A stretch of 64,000 nt of DNA from Microcella alkalica. Lineage in GTDB: Bacteria > Actinomycetota > Actinomycetes > Actinomycetales > Microbacteriaceae. Positions 17,006 through 23,408 of this stretch are shown here, one piece after another. Location of the stretch: positions 620,001-684,000 of the forward strand of contig NZ_JACGWX010000001.1 in assembly GCF_014137945.1 (NCBI RefSeq), given 5' to 3'. Positions within the stretch are counted from its first letter, which is position 1; every line of letters begins with the position of its first letter. A program made the position numbers and the translations under genes. A model generated the notes under the pieces. The model worked only from the letters and a program-made list of their open reading frames with translations, was not told the origin of the DNA and searched no databases.

Positions 17006-17391
17006 CTACATCCGCGCAAGAAGCTCGGTCTTCTTCGCGGCGAACTCCTCTTCCGTGAGGACACCAGCATCCCGAAGACTCGCAAGCTTTTCTAGTTGAG
17101 CTGCCACGTCGACGAGCGGCGCAGCTACCGCAGCTACCACTGGCTCCGCCGGCGCAAGCTGGCCGTCCAAGGGCCGACCCAAAATCAGCCGAGTGAGAGT
17201 GTCCTGCACGGTCTTCGCTTCAGCGTGCGAAACGCGGAAATCGACTGTGTTGCCCGCCGTGATGACCGACACACGAGAATTGAGCATCCCATCCCGCGCG
17301 GTCGTCACCGACGTAATCGACTTGATTGGGATCATCTCGGAGCCCGCCTTGCCGTTCTTCACGCCGGTGGCAAGCATTGAGAGCCCCACGG
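17006..17391 (-). pseudogene. SHOCT-domain protein, 5' end replaced by an IS21-type end
   Basis: The remaining frame encodes a PH-like domain (GSEMIPIKSITSVTTARDG, SVITAGNTVDFRV) followed by a C-terminal SHOCT motif (LEKLASLRDAGVLTEEEFAAKKTELLARM). SHOCT motifs are short oligomerisation modules in many bacterial proteins of unknown role. The normal N-terminus stops at about 17391, where the left end of an IS21-like element begins. The open frame continues through the element end to a GTG at 17464, so a hybrid protein of 152 residues could still be made. The 112 bp between this gene and the GNAT-like gene hold nothing recognised. Confidence 0.75.
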
Positions 17392-17602
17392 TGTCGACGA
17401 CGCTCGAAAACTGGACAGTAACGACGCTCGAAAAGTGAACACTCAACGATTGGAGAGTGATCACTTTGGAAGACTGGGCATTGATCAGGAGGCTCGCTGC
17501 GGAGGGCGTGCCTAAGGCGCGGATTGCCGAGCGGTTGGCGGTGTCGCGGACGACGGTGGTGAAGGCGGTGAACTCGGACGCGCCGCCACGGTATGTTCGG
17601 GC
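17392..17602 (+). mobile_element. IS21-family left-end remnant
   Basis: Begins TGTCGACGACGCTCG, with a 14-bp direct repeat ACGACGCTCGAAAA at 17397-17410 and 17421-17434, like the multiple terminal repeats of IS21-type elements, followed by the start of an istA gene at 17457. The element is cut at 17602/17603 by the IS3-like element, and no istA remainder or istB is found on the far side, so the rest has been lost. Confidence 0.75.
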
Positions 17603-17632
17603 TGTCGCGCGTCAGAATGTTTGGCAGGGGTA
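17457..17632 (+). pseudogene. istA: istA transposase fragment (IS21 family), truncated by IS insertion
   Basis: Starts GTG and encodes about 58 codons: EDWALIRRLAAEGVPKARIA, then AERLAVSRTTVVKAVNSDAP and PPRYVR, the helix-turn-helix N-terminus of IstA. Codons after about 17602 belong to the invading element and run to a TAG at 17632. The full protein would be about 400-500 residues, with a DDE domain that is absent here. Its start codon is part of the palindrome GTGATCAC (17457-17464), which also supplies the start of the hybrid SHOCT frame on the other strand. Confidence 0.8.
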
Positions 17633-17675
17633 GTTAGTTGCTGATGCAACGCCCCAGCTGAAAGGTCTGAATGTC

Positions 17676-17993
17676 ATGAGTCGTCCCCCCACGATCCCCG
17701 CGGAGAAGAAGCTCCGCATCGTGTTGTCCGTGCTGCAGGGCGAGATCACGATCGCCGAGGCAGCCCGCCGCGAGAAGGTCTCCGAGCAAGCGATCGGGAA
17801 CTGGAAGCGCCAGTTCCTCGAGGGCGGCAAGGCTGGGATCGAGGCGGGCAAGTCCAAGCCCTCGACCCGGGAGCAGCAACTCGAGGACGAGGTCGCCGAG
17901 CTCACCCAGGCTCTGGGTGAGGCAGCGGTTGAGATCCGCGTCTGGAAGAAGAGCGCCGAGGGCCGCTTGGGCCCTTCGAGGACCTCGAGGTGA
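17676..17993 (+). CDS. IS3-type transposase OrfA (helix-turn-helix subunit)
   Basis: 105 residues. The N-terminal half is a transposase helix-turn-helix (EKKLRIVLSVLQGEITIAEA, EKVSEQAIGNWKRQFLEGG) that binds the element ends; the C-terminal half is a leucine-zipper-like coil (QLEDEVAELTQALGEAAVEI) used for multimerisation. The stop overlaps the start of orfB as GTGA, so OrfB is made by coupled reinitiation or a frameshift fusion. The ATG at 17676 is preceded by AAAGG. Confidence 0.88.
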   Translation: MSRPPTIPAEKKLRIVLSVLQGEITIAEAARREKVSEQAIGNWKRQFLEGGKAGIEAGKSKPSTREQQLEDEVAELTQALGEAAVEIRVWKKSAEGRLGPSRTSR

Positions 17994-18940
17994 TCCGCGT
18001 CGAGGCGGGCATGTCGACTTCGAGGTTCTGCCAGCTGATCGACATGCCCGAACGCACCTGGCGGCGCTGGCAGGCCAAAGCGAAGCAGTCCCGACCGCCG
18101 AAGGGCCCGTGGCCGCAGCCGGCGAGGGAGGCGGCCCGCGAGCTCGCCACGAAACACGCCTTGGCGCATCCGGCGTGGGGTCATCGGAAGATCTGGGCGA
18201 TGACGCGGCATGACGGTCATAAGGTGTCGCAGGCGACTGTGCTGCGGCTGCTGCGCGATGACGGGCTGATCCTGCCGTCCGAGTACCAGAGGCAGCGCCG
18301 CCAGCTCGCGGCGGATCGCAAGGCCGCGTTCGCGAGGAACCCGACGGGGCCCAATCAGGTGTGGCAGCTGGACTTCAGCGAGTTCGAGACCACGACCGGT
18401 GGCACCTGGCGGATCGCCGGGTGCCGGGACTGGTTCTCCAAGGTCGAGCATCCGTTCCACGTGTCGCCGACAGCGAATCAGCACGACGCGATCGCGGCGA
18501 TAGAGCTCGCCTTGGTCGATTACGAAGCGATGTTCGGGCACCCGCTCGTCGACACCTGCCCTATCGATCCCGAGACCGGTGAGCTGCTGCCGGTGGTGAC
18601 GATCGTGACGGACAACGGCGGCCCGTTCCGGTCGCTGAATTTCGAGCTGTTCATCATGCGCCACCCCGAGCTACGTCACGTCCGCACCCGAGTGAGATCA
18701 CCGGGTCAGAACGGGTCACGCGAACGCGGATTCGGAACATTGAAATACGAGCGGCTGTTCCTCGACGACATCCCCGACGCGCTCACCCTCGTCGAACGCG
18801 CAGAGGACTACCGCATCGAGTACAACACCGAACGTCCTCACGAAGCGATCGCCTGGAACCGGCCGATCGACGTGCACCTCGGCCTGGCCGACCCCACCAT
18901 CCCCAACTTCGAAATCGAAGAAACCCTGCCAACTACTTGA
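17990..18940 (+). CDS. IS3-type transposase OrfB (DDE integrase catalytic subunit)
   Basis: 316 residues with an rve-type DDE catalytic core. The acidic residues are Asp in WQLDFSEFETTTGG, Asp in TIVTDNGGPFRS, and Glu in NGSRERGFGTLKYERLF. An HTH_21-like segment (HPAWGHRKIWAMTRHDGHKV) precedes the core, as in IS3 OrfB. The C-terminal YNTERPHEAIAWNRP matches the family. The frame is intact, so the element may still be active. The gene overlaps the right inverted repeat at its stop. Confidence 0.9.
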   Translation: MIRVEAGMSTSRFCQLIDMPERTWRRWQAKAKQSRPPKGPWPQPAREAARELATKHALAHPAWGHRKIWAMTRHDGHKVSQATVLRLLRDDGLILPSEYQRQRRQLAADRKAAFARNPTGPNQVWQLDFSEFETTTGGTWRIAGCRDWFSKVEHPFHVSPTANQHDAIAAIELALVDYEAMFGHPLVDTCPIDPETGELLPVVTIVTDNGGPFRSLNFELFIMRHPELRHVRTRVRSPGQNGSRERGFGTLKYERLFLDDIPDALTLVERAEDYRIEYNTERPHEAIAWNRPIDVHLGLADPTIPNFEIEETLPTT

Positions 18941-18949
18941 CGCGGGACA

Positions 18950-19147
18950 ACGCAGTGCGATCGCCAAATGCGTTTGATAGCCGAGCGCGTAGCTGAGGAT
19001 CGCGACCGCATCGGGTCGGTTCGTCAGGTGAAATACGGCGATGTTCTCGGCGTCCTCGGGATGCTCGAGGAGCTGCACGACCATCGCGGCGGCAATCGCG
19101 TATGCGTCGCGCGCATCCGGTTTCCGGTGGAACAGGTGCCGGATCAC
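18950..19147 (-). pseudogene. island gene truncated at its 3' end by the IS3-like element
   Basis: Starts with GTG in a GTGA overlap with the stop of the upstream gene, so it was the next cistron of the leftward island operon. Sixty-six codons remain (MIRHLFHRKPDARDAYAIAA, then VVQLLEHPEDAENIAVFHLT and NRPDAVAILSYALG) before the sequence enters the insertion element. The frame continues into the element to 18716, giving an artificial tail. Family not recognised. Confidence 0.7.
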
Positions 19148-19686
19148 TGCGGCGGCTGATACGCGAGCTCGCGCGTCAGATCGAACGGGGTATCCCGGAA
19201 CGCCGTCAGCGCGGTGAGGTCCCGCAACGCTTCCGCCTTGCTCGGATCGGACTTCTCGAACGCCTCGAGAGTTCCGAGGAACCGCATCGCCACTGCTCGA
19301 CGCACCACCGCTGTTGCGAGCCCCTCATCGCGGGTCACCTTCGCCCGCTCGAACAAGCGCAGAGCCTCAGCATCCGACTCGAGCTGTTCGGCACGGTCCG
19401 CAGCGTCGCGAATCGCGATCACATCACTGCTGGAGGACACTTCACCGAACACGCGTCGCTCCAGCGACAGGATCCGTTCGTCGACGATCTTCTCCTCCTG
19501 GGCGCGGAGAGCTTTGATCGCGGCTATCGCCTTCTCGCGGTCGCCGCGAATCTGGTCATCCTGCCCCTCGACGCTCAGCAGAGCATTCGCGCGAACCGCG
19601 TTCAACAGCGTCCAAACGTTGTCTCGATGTTTCTGCGCCTGACTCCGCAACGCGTCGAGCTGCTTATCAATATCTGTGAGTGCCAT
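19144..19686 (-). CDS. coiled-coil hypothetical protein of the island operon
   Basis: 180 residues from the ATG at 19686, chosen because AAGGAGA lies 7 bases upstream; the frame is open further but the gene before it ends at 19688. The product is almost entirely alpha-helical and charged (MALTDIDKQLDALRSQAQKH, KALRAQEEKIVDERILSLER, SDAEALRLFERAKVTRD), with heptad-like spacing and no membrane segment. Family not recognised; such proteins are common in phage and satellite operons. It is coupled to its neighbours on both sides. Confidence 0.7.
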   Translation of the reverse strand: MALTDIDKQLDALRSQAQKHRDNVWTLLNAVRANALLSVEGQDDQIRGDREKAIAAIKALRAQEEKIVDERILSLERRVFGEVSSSSDVIAIRDAADRAEQLESDAEALRLFERAKVTRDEGLATAVVRRAVAMRFLGTLEAFEKSDPSKAEALRDLTALTAFRDTPFDLTRELAYQPPQ

Positions 19687-19687
19687 A

Positions 19688-20086
19688 TCATTGTCTCCTT
19701 GACCGCCAGTGGGCGAGTTGTTCCCGCGAAATCCGATAACGTCCGTCCGGGCATTCCGCAACCAGATCGCCGCGCCCAATTGCTGCGCGGACTCCTCGGT
19801 CTGTGATTCCCGTTATGGCTGCCACTTGTGTGGTTGACAGCCGGTTCAATTGTGGGTCGAGTTCCGGTTTAGCCGCTTCACTGGTTCCTGTTACGGAAAC
19901 ACGCCACTGTAAATCTGCTCTCCGCATGGCAAGCAGCACCGCGTCAACCTCGGGGTCAAATCCGCGATGCGCTAAACGGAATTCGTCCAATTTGGCGTGA
20001 CGGTTCAGCACGGCGGCGACTCTCGCCGGCATGATGACGACCATCCCGTCGGCGTGCACGTAATGCTCCGGGGTGCGGTTCACCAT
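19688..20086 (-). CDS. HTH-domain protein of the island operon
   Basis: 132 residues. The C-terminal half carries a MerR/excisionase-like helix-turn-helix (LSTTQVAAITGITDRGVRAA, IGRGDLVAECPDGRYRISRE), so DNA binding is expected; the N-terminal half (EHYVHADGMVVIMPARVAAVLN) is not recognised. The start overlaps the preceding small gene by 7 bp, and only one base separates its stop from the next ATG. It may regulate the island or act in excision; a second excisionase-like gene lies at 22855. Confidence 0.72.
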   Translation of the reverse strand: MVNRTPEHYVHADGMVVIMPARVAAVLNRHAKLDEFRLAHRGFDPEVDAVLLAMRRADLQWRVSVTGTSEAAKPELDPQLNRLSTTQVAAITGITDRGVRAAIGRGDLVAECPDGRYRISREQLAHWRSRRQ

Positions 20087-20271
20087 GAGCGCACCGCATA
20101 CGTTGCGCGGAACTGGTCGATCTTTCGAGCCTGCTCACGCTCCCGCCTACGCTCCTCGTCCCGGTTGCGCCACTTCGCCCACTGCTGGTGAAGATCCGCC
20201 GCCATCGCATCGAACGAGCTCCGCTCGAACCTCACTGCCCGCGTTTGTTCCGAATGGGTTCTACGAGGCAT
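20080..20271 (-). CDS. small charged hypothetical protein, 63 residues
   Basis: The ATG at 20271 has AGGAG 7 bases upstream and overlaps the preceding mini-gene by 11 bp. The protein is rich in Arg, Glu and aromatic residues (FDAMAADLHQQWAKWRNRDE, then ERRREREQARKIDQFRATYA) and probably forms one long helix. Family not recognised. Base composition here is clearly less GC-rich than the chromosome. Confidence 0.62.
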   Translation of the reverse strand: MPRRTHSEQTRAVRFERSSFDAMAADLHQQWAKWRNRDEERRREREQARKIDQFRATYAVRSW

Positions 20272-20401
20272 TGGGCGGCTCCTCAATGTGCAGGAGGCTG
20301 TATTCACGATTCAATCCCTCACAAGCAACACAGCGCGGCAAGAAAACTTCGCCATAATGCCGATAACAGAGAGCACCTTTGTCATTGTGTCCACCAAGCA
20401 T
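20261..20401 (-). CDS. 46-residue CxxC mini-protein, putative zinc-binding
   Basis: A short frame with a textbook ribosome site: GGAGGG five bases before an ATG that overlaps the previous stop as TGATG. The sequence MLGGHNDKGALCYRHYGEVF continues with LPRCVACEGLN, giving Cys-x2-His followed by Cys-x2-Cys, a possible small zinc site. Its end overlaps the next ATG by 11 bp. The tight stop-start packing on both sides supports it as a real gene of the operon. No family recognised. Confidence 0.68.
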   Translation of the reverse strand: MLGGHNDKGALCYRHYGEVFLPRCVACEGLNREYSLLHIEEPPNAS

Positions 20402-20757
20402 CAGTGCCCTCCTCTCATGCGAAACTCGATACTCCGTAAATGGATGTCCAATAGGCGCGCCTGCGTTTGCAGGTTGCTTTGTTGCGCCTCTAAATCGCGT
20501 CCGCGTTGTTTCACGTAGGCGACTTCGATAGCGGCGCGTTCCTTTGCCGCTCTGAAACGAGACGAGTCGATAACGGCTTGCTGTTTGCGTTCCTCGATTG
20601 ATCCAGTTGCGCGCTTGTATGCGTTCGCGTACTCCGTGGCGAATGACTCCGCTTCGGTGACTGCCCGTAGCTCGAGCTCGCGAACCTCGGTCGCGTTCCG
20701 AGCAATCTGCACCCGTATGGCGTCGAGCTCAGTTATCAGGGCGTCAGGCGTCTTCAT
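20401..20757 (-). CDS. coiled-coil hypothetical protein, 118 residues
   Basis: The ATG at 20757 (MKTPDALITELDAIRVQIAR) overlaps the end of the WhiB-like gene by 14 bp. The product is strongly helical and charged (ATEVRELELRAVTEAESFAT, KQRGRDLEAQQSNLQTQARL) with coiled-coil character and no membrane segment. Its stop overlaps the ATG of the CxxC mini-gene. Family not recognised. Confidence 0.68.
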   Translation of the reverse strand: MKTPDALITELDAIRVQIARNATEVRELELRAVTEAESFATEYANAYKRATGSIEERKQQAVIDSSRFRAAKERAAIEVAYVKQRGRDLEAQQSNLQTQARLLDIHLRSIEFRMRGGH

Positions 20758-20989
20758 TCCCGCCCCTTCCGTTGCTCCGTTTCCCCGCCCACACACCCGC
20801 AGCAGGGCGCGCAACCTTCCGGTACTGCTGGCACTCCACGAACAGTGGGCACGGCTCGCACACGGCAGCACAGGCCCGCACGTCAGCGGGTGACAGATCA
20901 TCAGCGGTAAACAAATCGAGCCCTTCACATGCGGGCCGATGCATCTCCATCGCCTCGACGAGCAGCTCCCACGCTTCCGAGGCCCTCAC
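20744..20989 (-). CDS. WhiB-like iron-sulfur transcription factor
   Basis: 81 residues with the WhiB signature: Cys21, then Cys44-x2-Cys47-x5-Cys53 (CEPCPLFVEC) as [4Fe-4S] ligands, and a GVWAGK turn (65-70) matching the GVWGG motif, followed by a basic tail. Cys40 is an extra cysteine. Wbl proteins are actinobacterial regulators that usually act through the principal sigma factor; actinophages carry them too. The GTG start overlaps the ATPase stop as GTGA, so it is part of the same operon and is the most likely regulator of the island or of host genes after induction. Confidence 0.85.
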   Translation of the reverse strand: MRASEAWELLVEAMEMHRPACEGLDLFTADDLSPADVRACAAVCEPCPLFVECQQYRKVARPAAGVWAGKRSNGRGGNEDA

Positions 20990-22188
20990 GCGGCATCACA
21001 TCCGGGATGCACGAACCCATGAGGCTCGTTCGACGGATGAGACTCGAGCTTGCAGACCGGGCAGATACCCGAACGCAACGCCTTCGCAACAGCTACAGGG
21101 GGTGTTGTGTCTGTTATGTGTGTTGCAAACTCCGGAAACGCAACAGTCGCAACACTTGCCACAGGGGGTGTGCGCGTTGCGTTGCTGTTGCGAACTGGCC
21201 CATAGCGGCCACGCTCGAGCCGTTCCACCCGTCCGCTGCTCGCCAGACGGCTCAGATACGTGCGCGCCTGGTTGATCGGCAGTTCGAGAGCGTCGGACAC
21301 TTCCTCCGCGCGAACGCCTTCCGGGTGCCCCTTGATGAACTCGACGAGCTCCGCCGACCGTTCCCCGAGCACCGTCTGATCGCGCCGCAGCAGATCTTGA
21401 ACCGTCACGCTCGAGTCGCCCAGCATGATCGCCCGTCCGACGAGGGTGGACTCACCGTCAGTAGTCGGCATCTCGACCGAATCCACCTGAAACGCCACAG
21501 ACGGCTTCACGGCGGAGTAGTTCGACTTCTCGACCGTCAGGATGCGTTCGTCCGTCTCGTCGTCCACAGCGAGCAGCAGCAGGCTCCGAGTGATATCGCG
21601 GAATGCATGCGAACCCGACACCTTGTCTGACGCGTTGCCGCCGCCCTTGTTGAAGTGGGCCACGCACACCACAGCGACGCCGAGCTCTGCCGCCATCGAT
21701 GCGAGCGGGTCAAGGTTCTTCCGCACGTCATCTAGCCGGTGCGAGTCACCCCGCATAAGACTGATGATCGGATCGACGATGAGCACCTTCGCGCCCGTCT
21801 CGATGAGCTGTTCACGGATCGCCTGCAAGTCATCCGCCAGCGACGGCGACGTGATCCAGTCGGAGTCCTCGTCGCTCACCGCAACGGACGACATGGAGAC
21901 GACGTAATCGAGATTCGCGCCCGCAGCTTTCAGCCGTGGAACGAGGACCGTGGAAGTGTCGTCCTCACCATTGATGAGCGCGACCACGACGGGCTTCCCG
22001 AATAGGTCGCCCTCGAGCGTCCCCTGAGTCCACCGTGCGATGAACCAAGCGAGAATCGTTGACTTCGCGATGCCGGCCATTCCGGCGAGCATCGTGATCG
22101 TTCCGAGCGGCACCTGATTGCGTGCCGCCCAGAGTTGCCGTCGCACTTCCACGGTGGACAGCGGCGTGACCAATAGACGCCGACTCAT
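20986..22188 (-). CDS. RepA/DnaB-type AAA ATPase, putative replication protein
   Basis: 400 residues from the ATG at 22188, in an ATGA overlap with the preceding gene. RecA-like (AAA_25/RepA type) core: Walker A GMAGIAKST at 36-44, with Ala in place of the usual Gly before Lys; Walker B KVLIVDPIISLM; a KVSGSHAFRDITRSLL segment typical of RepA-like helicases. A winged helix follows (HPEGVRAEEVSDALELPINQ), then a C-terminal Cys/His cluster (CPVCKLESHPSNEPHGFVHP, GC) that could bind zinc. It is expected to be the helicase or loader at the DnaA-box region about 1 kb upstream. Confidence 0.82.
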   Translation of the reverse strand: MSRRLLVTPLSTVEVRRQLWAARNQVPLGTITMLAGMAGIAKSTILAWFIARWTQGTLEGDLFGKPVVVALINGEDDTSTVLVPRLKAAGANLDYVVSMSSVAVSDEDSDWITSPSLADDLQAIREQLIETGAKVLIVDPIISLMRGDSHRLDDVRKNLDPLASMAAELGVAVVCVAHFNKGGGNASDKVSGSHAFRDITRSLLLLAVDDETDERILTVEKSNYSAVKPSVAFQVDSVEMPTTDGESTLVGRAIMLGDSSVTVQDLLRRDQTVLGERSAELVEFIKGHPEGVRAEEVSDALELPINQARTYLSRLASSGRVERLERGRYGPVRNSNATRTPPVASVATVAFPEFATHITDTTPPVAVAKALRSGICPVCKLESHPSNEPHGFVHPGCDAA

Positions 22189-22544
22189 GAGGCCACCGCC
22201 AAACGCCACAGCGCGAGCTCGGCCTCTGTATGCCACGGCGCGCGCGGATTGTTAGCCCGGTGATACCAGTAGTCCGCGAGGAACTCCGCGCGTGCCTGAG
22301 CGCTCGAGGGCGACTTCTCGCCGTGCGCATAGCCGAGCAGATAAAGGGACGCGATTGGGAAAGGAAGCTGCCAGAGATCCAACCGCCCGGATGCGATACC
22401 GTCGCAAACACTGTCGAGGTACTTACCGGCGCGTTCGCCCAATTCCAGGCGGCGACGGGTGTTCTCTGCGATATCATTGAGAGAACTCAGGCTGCCAGGC
22501 CGTTCGATTGCCCCGTCTCGTACGGGGTTTTCGTATGTCGTCAT
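22185..22544 (-). CDS. hypothetical protein, 119 residues, island operon
   Basis: Begins MTTYENPVRDGAIERPGSLS. The C-terminal half is helical with many aromatic residues (PFPIASLYLLGYAHGEKSPS, EFLADYWYHRANNPRAPWHT). No membrane segment or known motif. Overlaps both neighbours by 4 bp (ATGA), so it is translated with the ATPase gene. Composition suggests a compact globular helper protein, but the family is not recognised. Confidence 0.68.
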   Translation of the reverse strand: MTTYENPVRDGAIERPGSLSSLNDIAENTRRRLELGERAGKYLDSVCDGIASGRLDLWQLPFPIASLYLLGYAHGEKSPSSAQARAEFLADYWYHRANNPRAPWHTEAELALWRLAVAS

Positions 22545-22858
22545 CGAGCGCTCACCCGCTTATGGGCGTTGTCAATGCGCACGGCGGCGAGGGCAGCTGT
22601 CGGGTCGGCGTATCCACAGTGCGCAAACAGCTCGAACCCCTCCCAGGTTGCGGAGGCGTCCGCCCGGTCGACCCATGCGTCAATGACGCGTCGCACGTCT
22701 ACATCGCCCGGGCGGAGTTCATTGCGGATGATCCGCGTCATCTTGTTGTGACGGAAAGGCAGGCGAGCCCGCTCGAACTGCGTTGCGGCATAGCGGAGTA
22801 GCTCTTCGACCGATTGCTTGGTGTTTCCGGTCTGCGTGGAGTAGGTCGAGGCATTCAA
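22541..22858 (-). CDS. hypothetical protein, 105 residues, island operon
   Basis: Begins MNASTYSTQTGNTKQSVEEL. The centre is basic and helical (FERARLPFRHNKMTRIIRNE) and the end carries WVDRADASATWEGFELFAHC. Four-base ATGA overlaps on both sides. No family recognised; similar size and position are typical of early-operon genes of actinophages and satellites. Confidence 0.66.
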   Translation of the reverse strand: MNASTYSTQTGNTKQSVEELLRYAATQFERARLPFRHNKMTRIIRNELRPGDVDVRRVIDAWVDRADASATWEGFELFAHCGYADPTAALAAVRIDNAHKRVSAR

Positions 22859-23067
22859 GCGGCATCACCGCCCGTATAGCGCAGCGGCGTGCCGAGGCTG
22901 TCGAGGCTGTCGAGGTTCACGCGGATCGCGCGGGGTCCTACGCGTCGCGCTTCGATCTGACCGGCTGCGATGTAGCGGCGGATCGTCTTGACCGACAGAT
23001 CCCAGTGCTCGGCGGCGTCCTGGAGCGATCCCCAGGATGCTCGGGCGATGGACTGATGTTCGGGCAT
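22855..23067 (-). CDS. xis: excisionase-family HTH protein
   Basis: 70 residues. The single recognisable domain is a MerR-like winged helix of the excisionase/AlpA type: WGSLQDAAEHWDLSVKTIRR followed by YIAAGQIEARRVGPRAIRVN. Such proteins bend DNA at att sites to direct integrase towards excision, or act as early activators. It is the first gene of the leftward operon, next to the non-coding region with DnaA boxes, and overlaps the next gene by 4 bp. The symbol is a functional guess from family and position. Confidence 0.75.
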   Translation of the reverse strand: MPEHQSIARASWGSLQDAAEHWDLSVKTIRRYIAAGQIEARRVGPRAIRVNLDSLDSLGTPLRYTGGDAA

Positions 23068-23166
23068 CGTCTTTCCGTTCCCTGCTATTCAATGCAGAGA
23101 CTTCGGGTAGGACGTACTAGCCTGAACGTGTCTGCATCTTGCTTGGTTGGTAGGGCGTGGACTCTG

Positions 23167-23202
23167 CCCGCAGGTCGCGCCAACGGCCTGCGGGCTTTCT
23201 TT
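23167..23202 (+). terminator. hairpin with T-rich tail
   Basis: Stem CCCGCAGG / CCTGCGGG with the 12-base loop TCGCGCCAACGG, followed by CTTTCTTT on the plus strand. It reads as a plus-strand terminator although no plus-strand gene precedes it, so it might end an unrecognised small transcript or shield the origin from read-through. Its loop resembles that of the hairpin at 24006. Confidence 0.55.
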
Positions 23203-23271
23203 CTGGAAATGGCTTTCGCTGTTTCCACTTATGAGTATGCCTGTCCCTAGCGACACGAAACACGCGACACG

Positions 23272-23292
23272 TGTGGATAACGTTGTGGATAA
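23272..23292 (+). other. two DnaA boxes
   Basis: TGTGGATAA, the reverse complement of the consensus DnaA box TTATCCACA, occurs twice without mismatch at 23272-23280 and 23284-23292, 12 bp apart start to start. Two perfect boxes this close are unlikely by chance in GC-rich DNA and suggest host DnaA loading at an element origin. Confidence 0.72.
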
Positions 23293-23408
23293 CGGAATCC
23301 GGTACATAATGTCCAGAAATCTGTGCAGAAGTCGGCGGTAGAAGCCATTGCACGGGGGTACGCGAAAGGGGGCACCCATTACGGATGCCCCCTGAACGGT
23401 GCGGTTAG

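Larger units (their letters stand above)
17603..18949 (+). mobile_element. IS3-like insertion sequence, about 1.35 kb
   Basis: Imperfect terminal inverted repeats of 26-27 bp: the left end (17603-17629) and the reverse complement of the right end both share TGTC, CGCGTCA and GGCAGGG blocks, differing in the spacer. Ends are 5'-TG...CA-3', as in the IS3 family. It carries orfA and orfB. No clear target-site duplication is seen (GGGC on the left, ACGC on the right), consistent with later deletion next to the element. Both neighbouring reading frames are truncated at its ends. Confidence 0.85.
23068..23408. other. non-coding region of the island: probable replication origin and promoter region
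   Basis: About 340 bp without a credible gene between the operon start and the next leftward gene. It holds two perfect DnaA boxes (TGTGGATAA at 23272-23280 and 23284-23292), a 12-base-loop hairpin at 23167-23194, and AT-richer stretches. With the ATPase gene downstream it is a good candidate origin of replication for the excised element. The leftward operon promoter must also lie here, but I could not pick convincing -35/-10 boxes. Confidence 0.6.

Noticed and set aside
17990-17993. Programmed -1 frameshift between orfA and orfB
   Set aside because: No slippery A-run is seen at the junction; the GTGA overlap is enough for coupled reinitiation. A frameshift cannot be excluded but is not supported.
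19102-19806. Plus-strand open frame opposite the island coiled-coil gene
   Set aside because: Antisense to a coupled operon gene with a good ribosome site; the translation has no motif.
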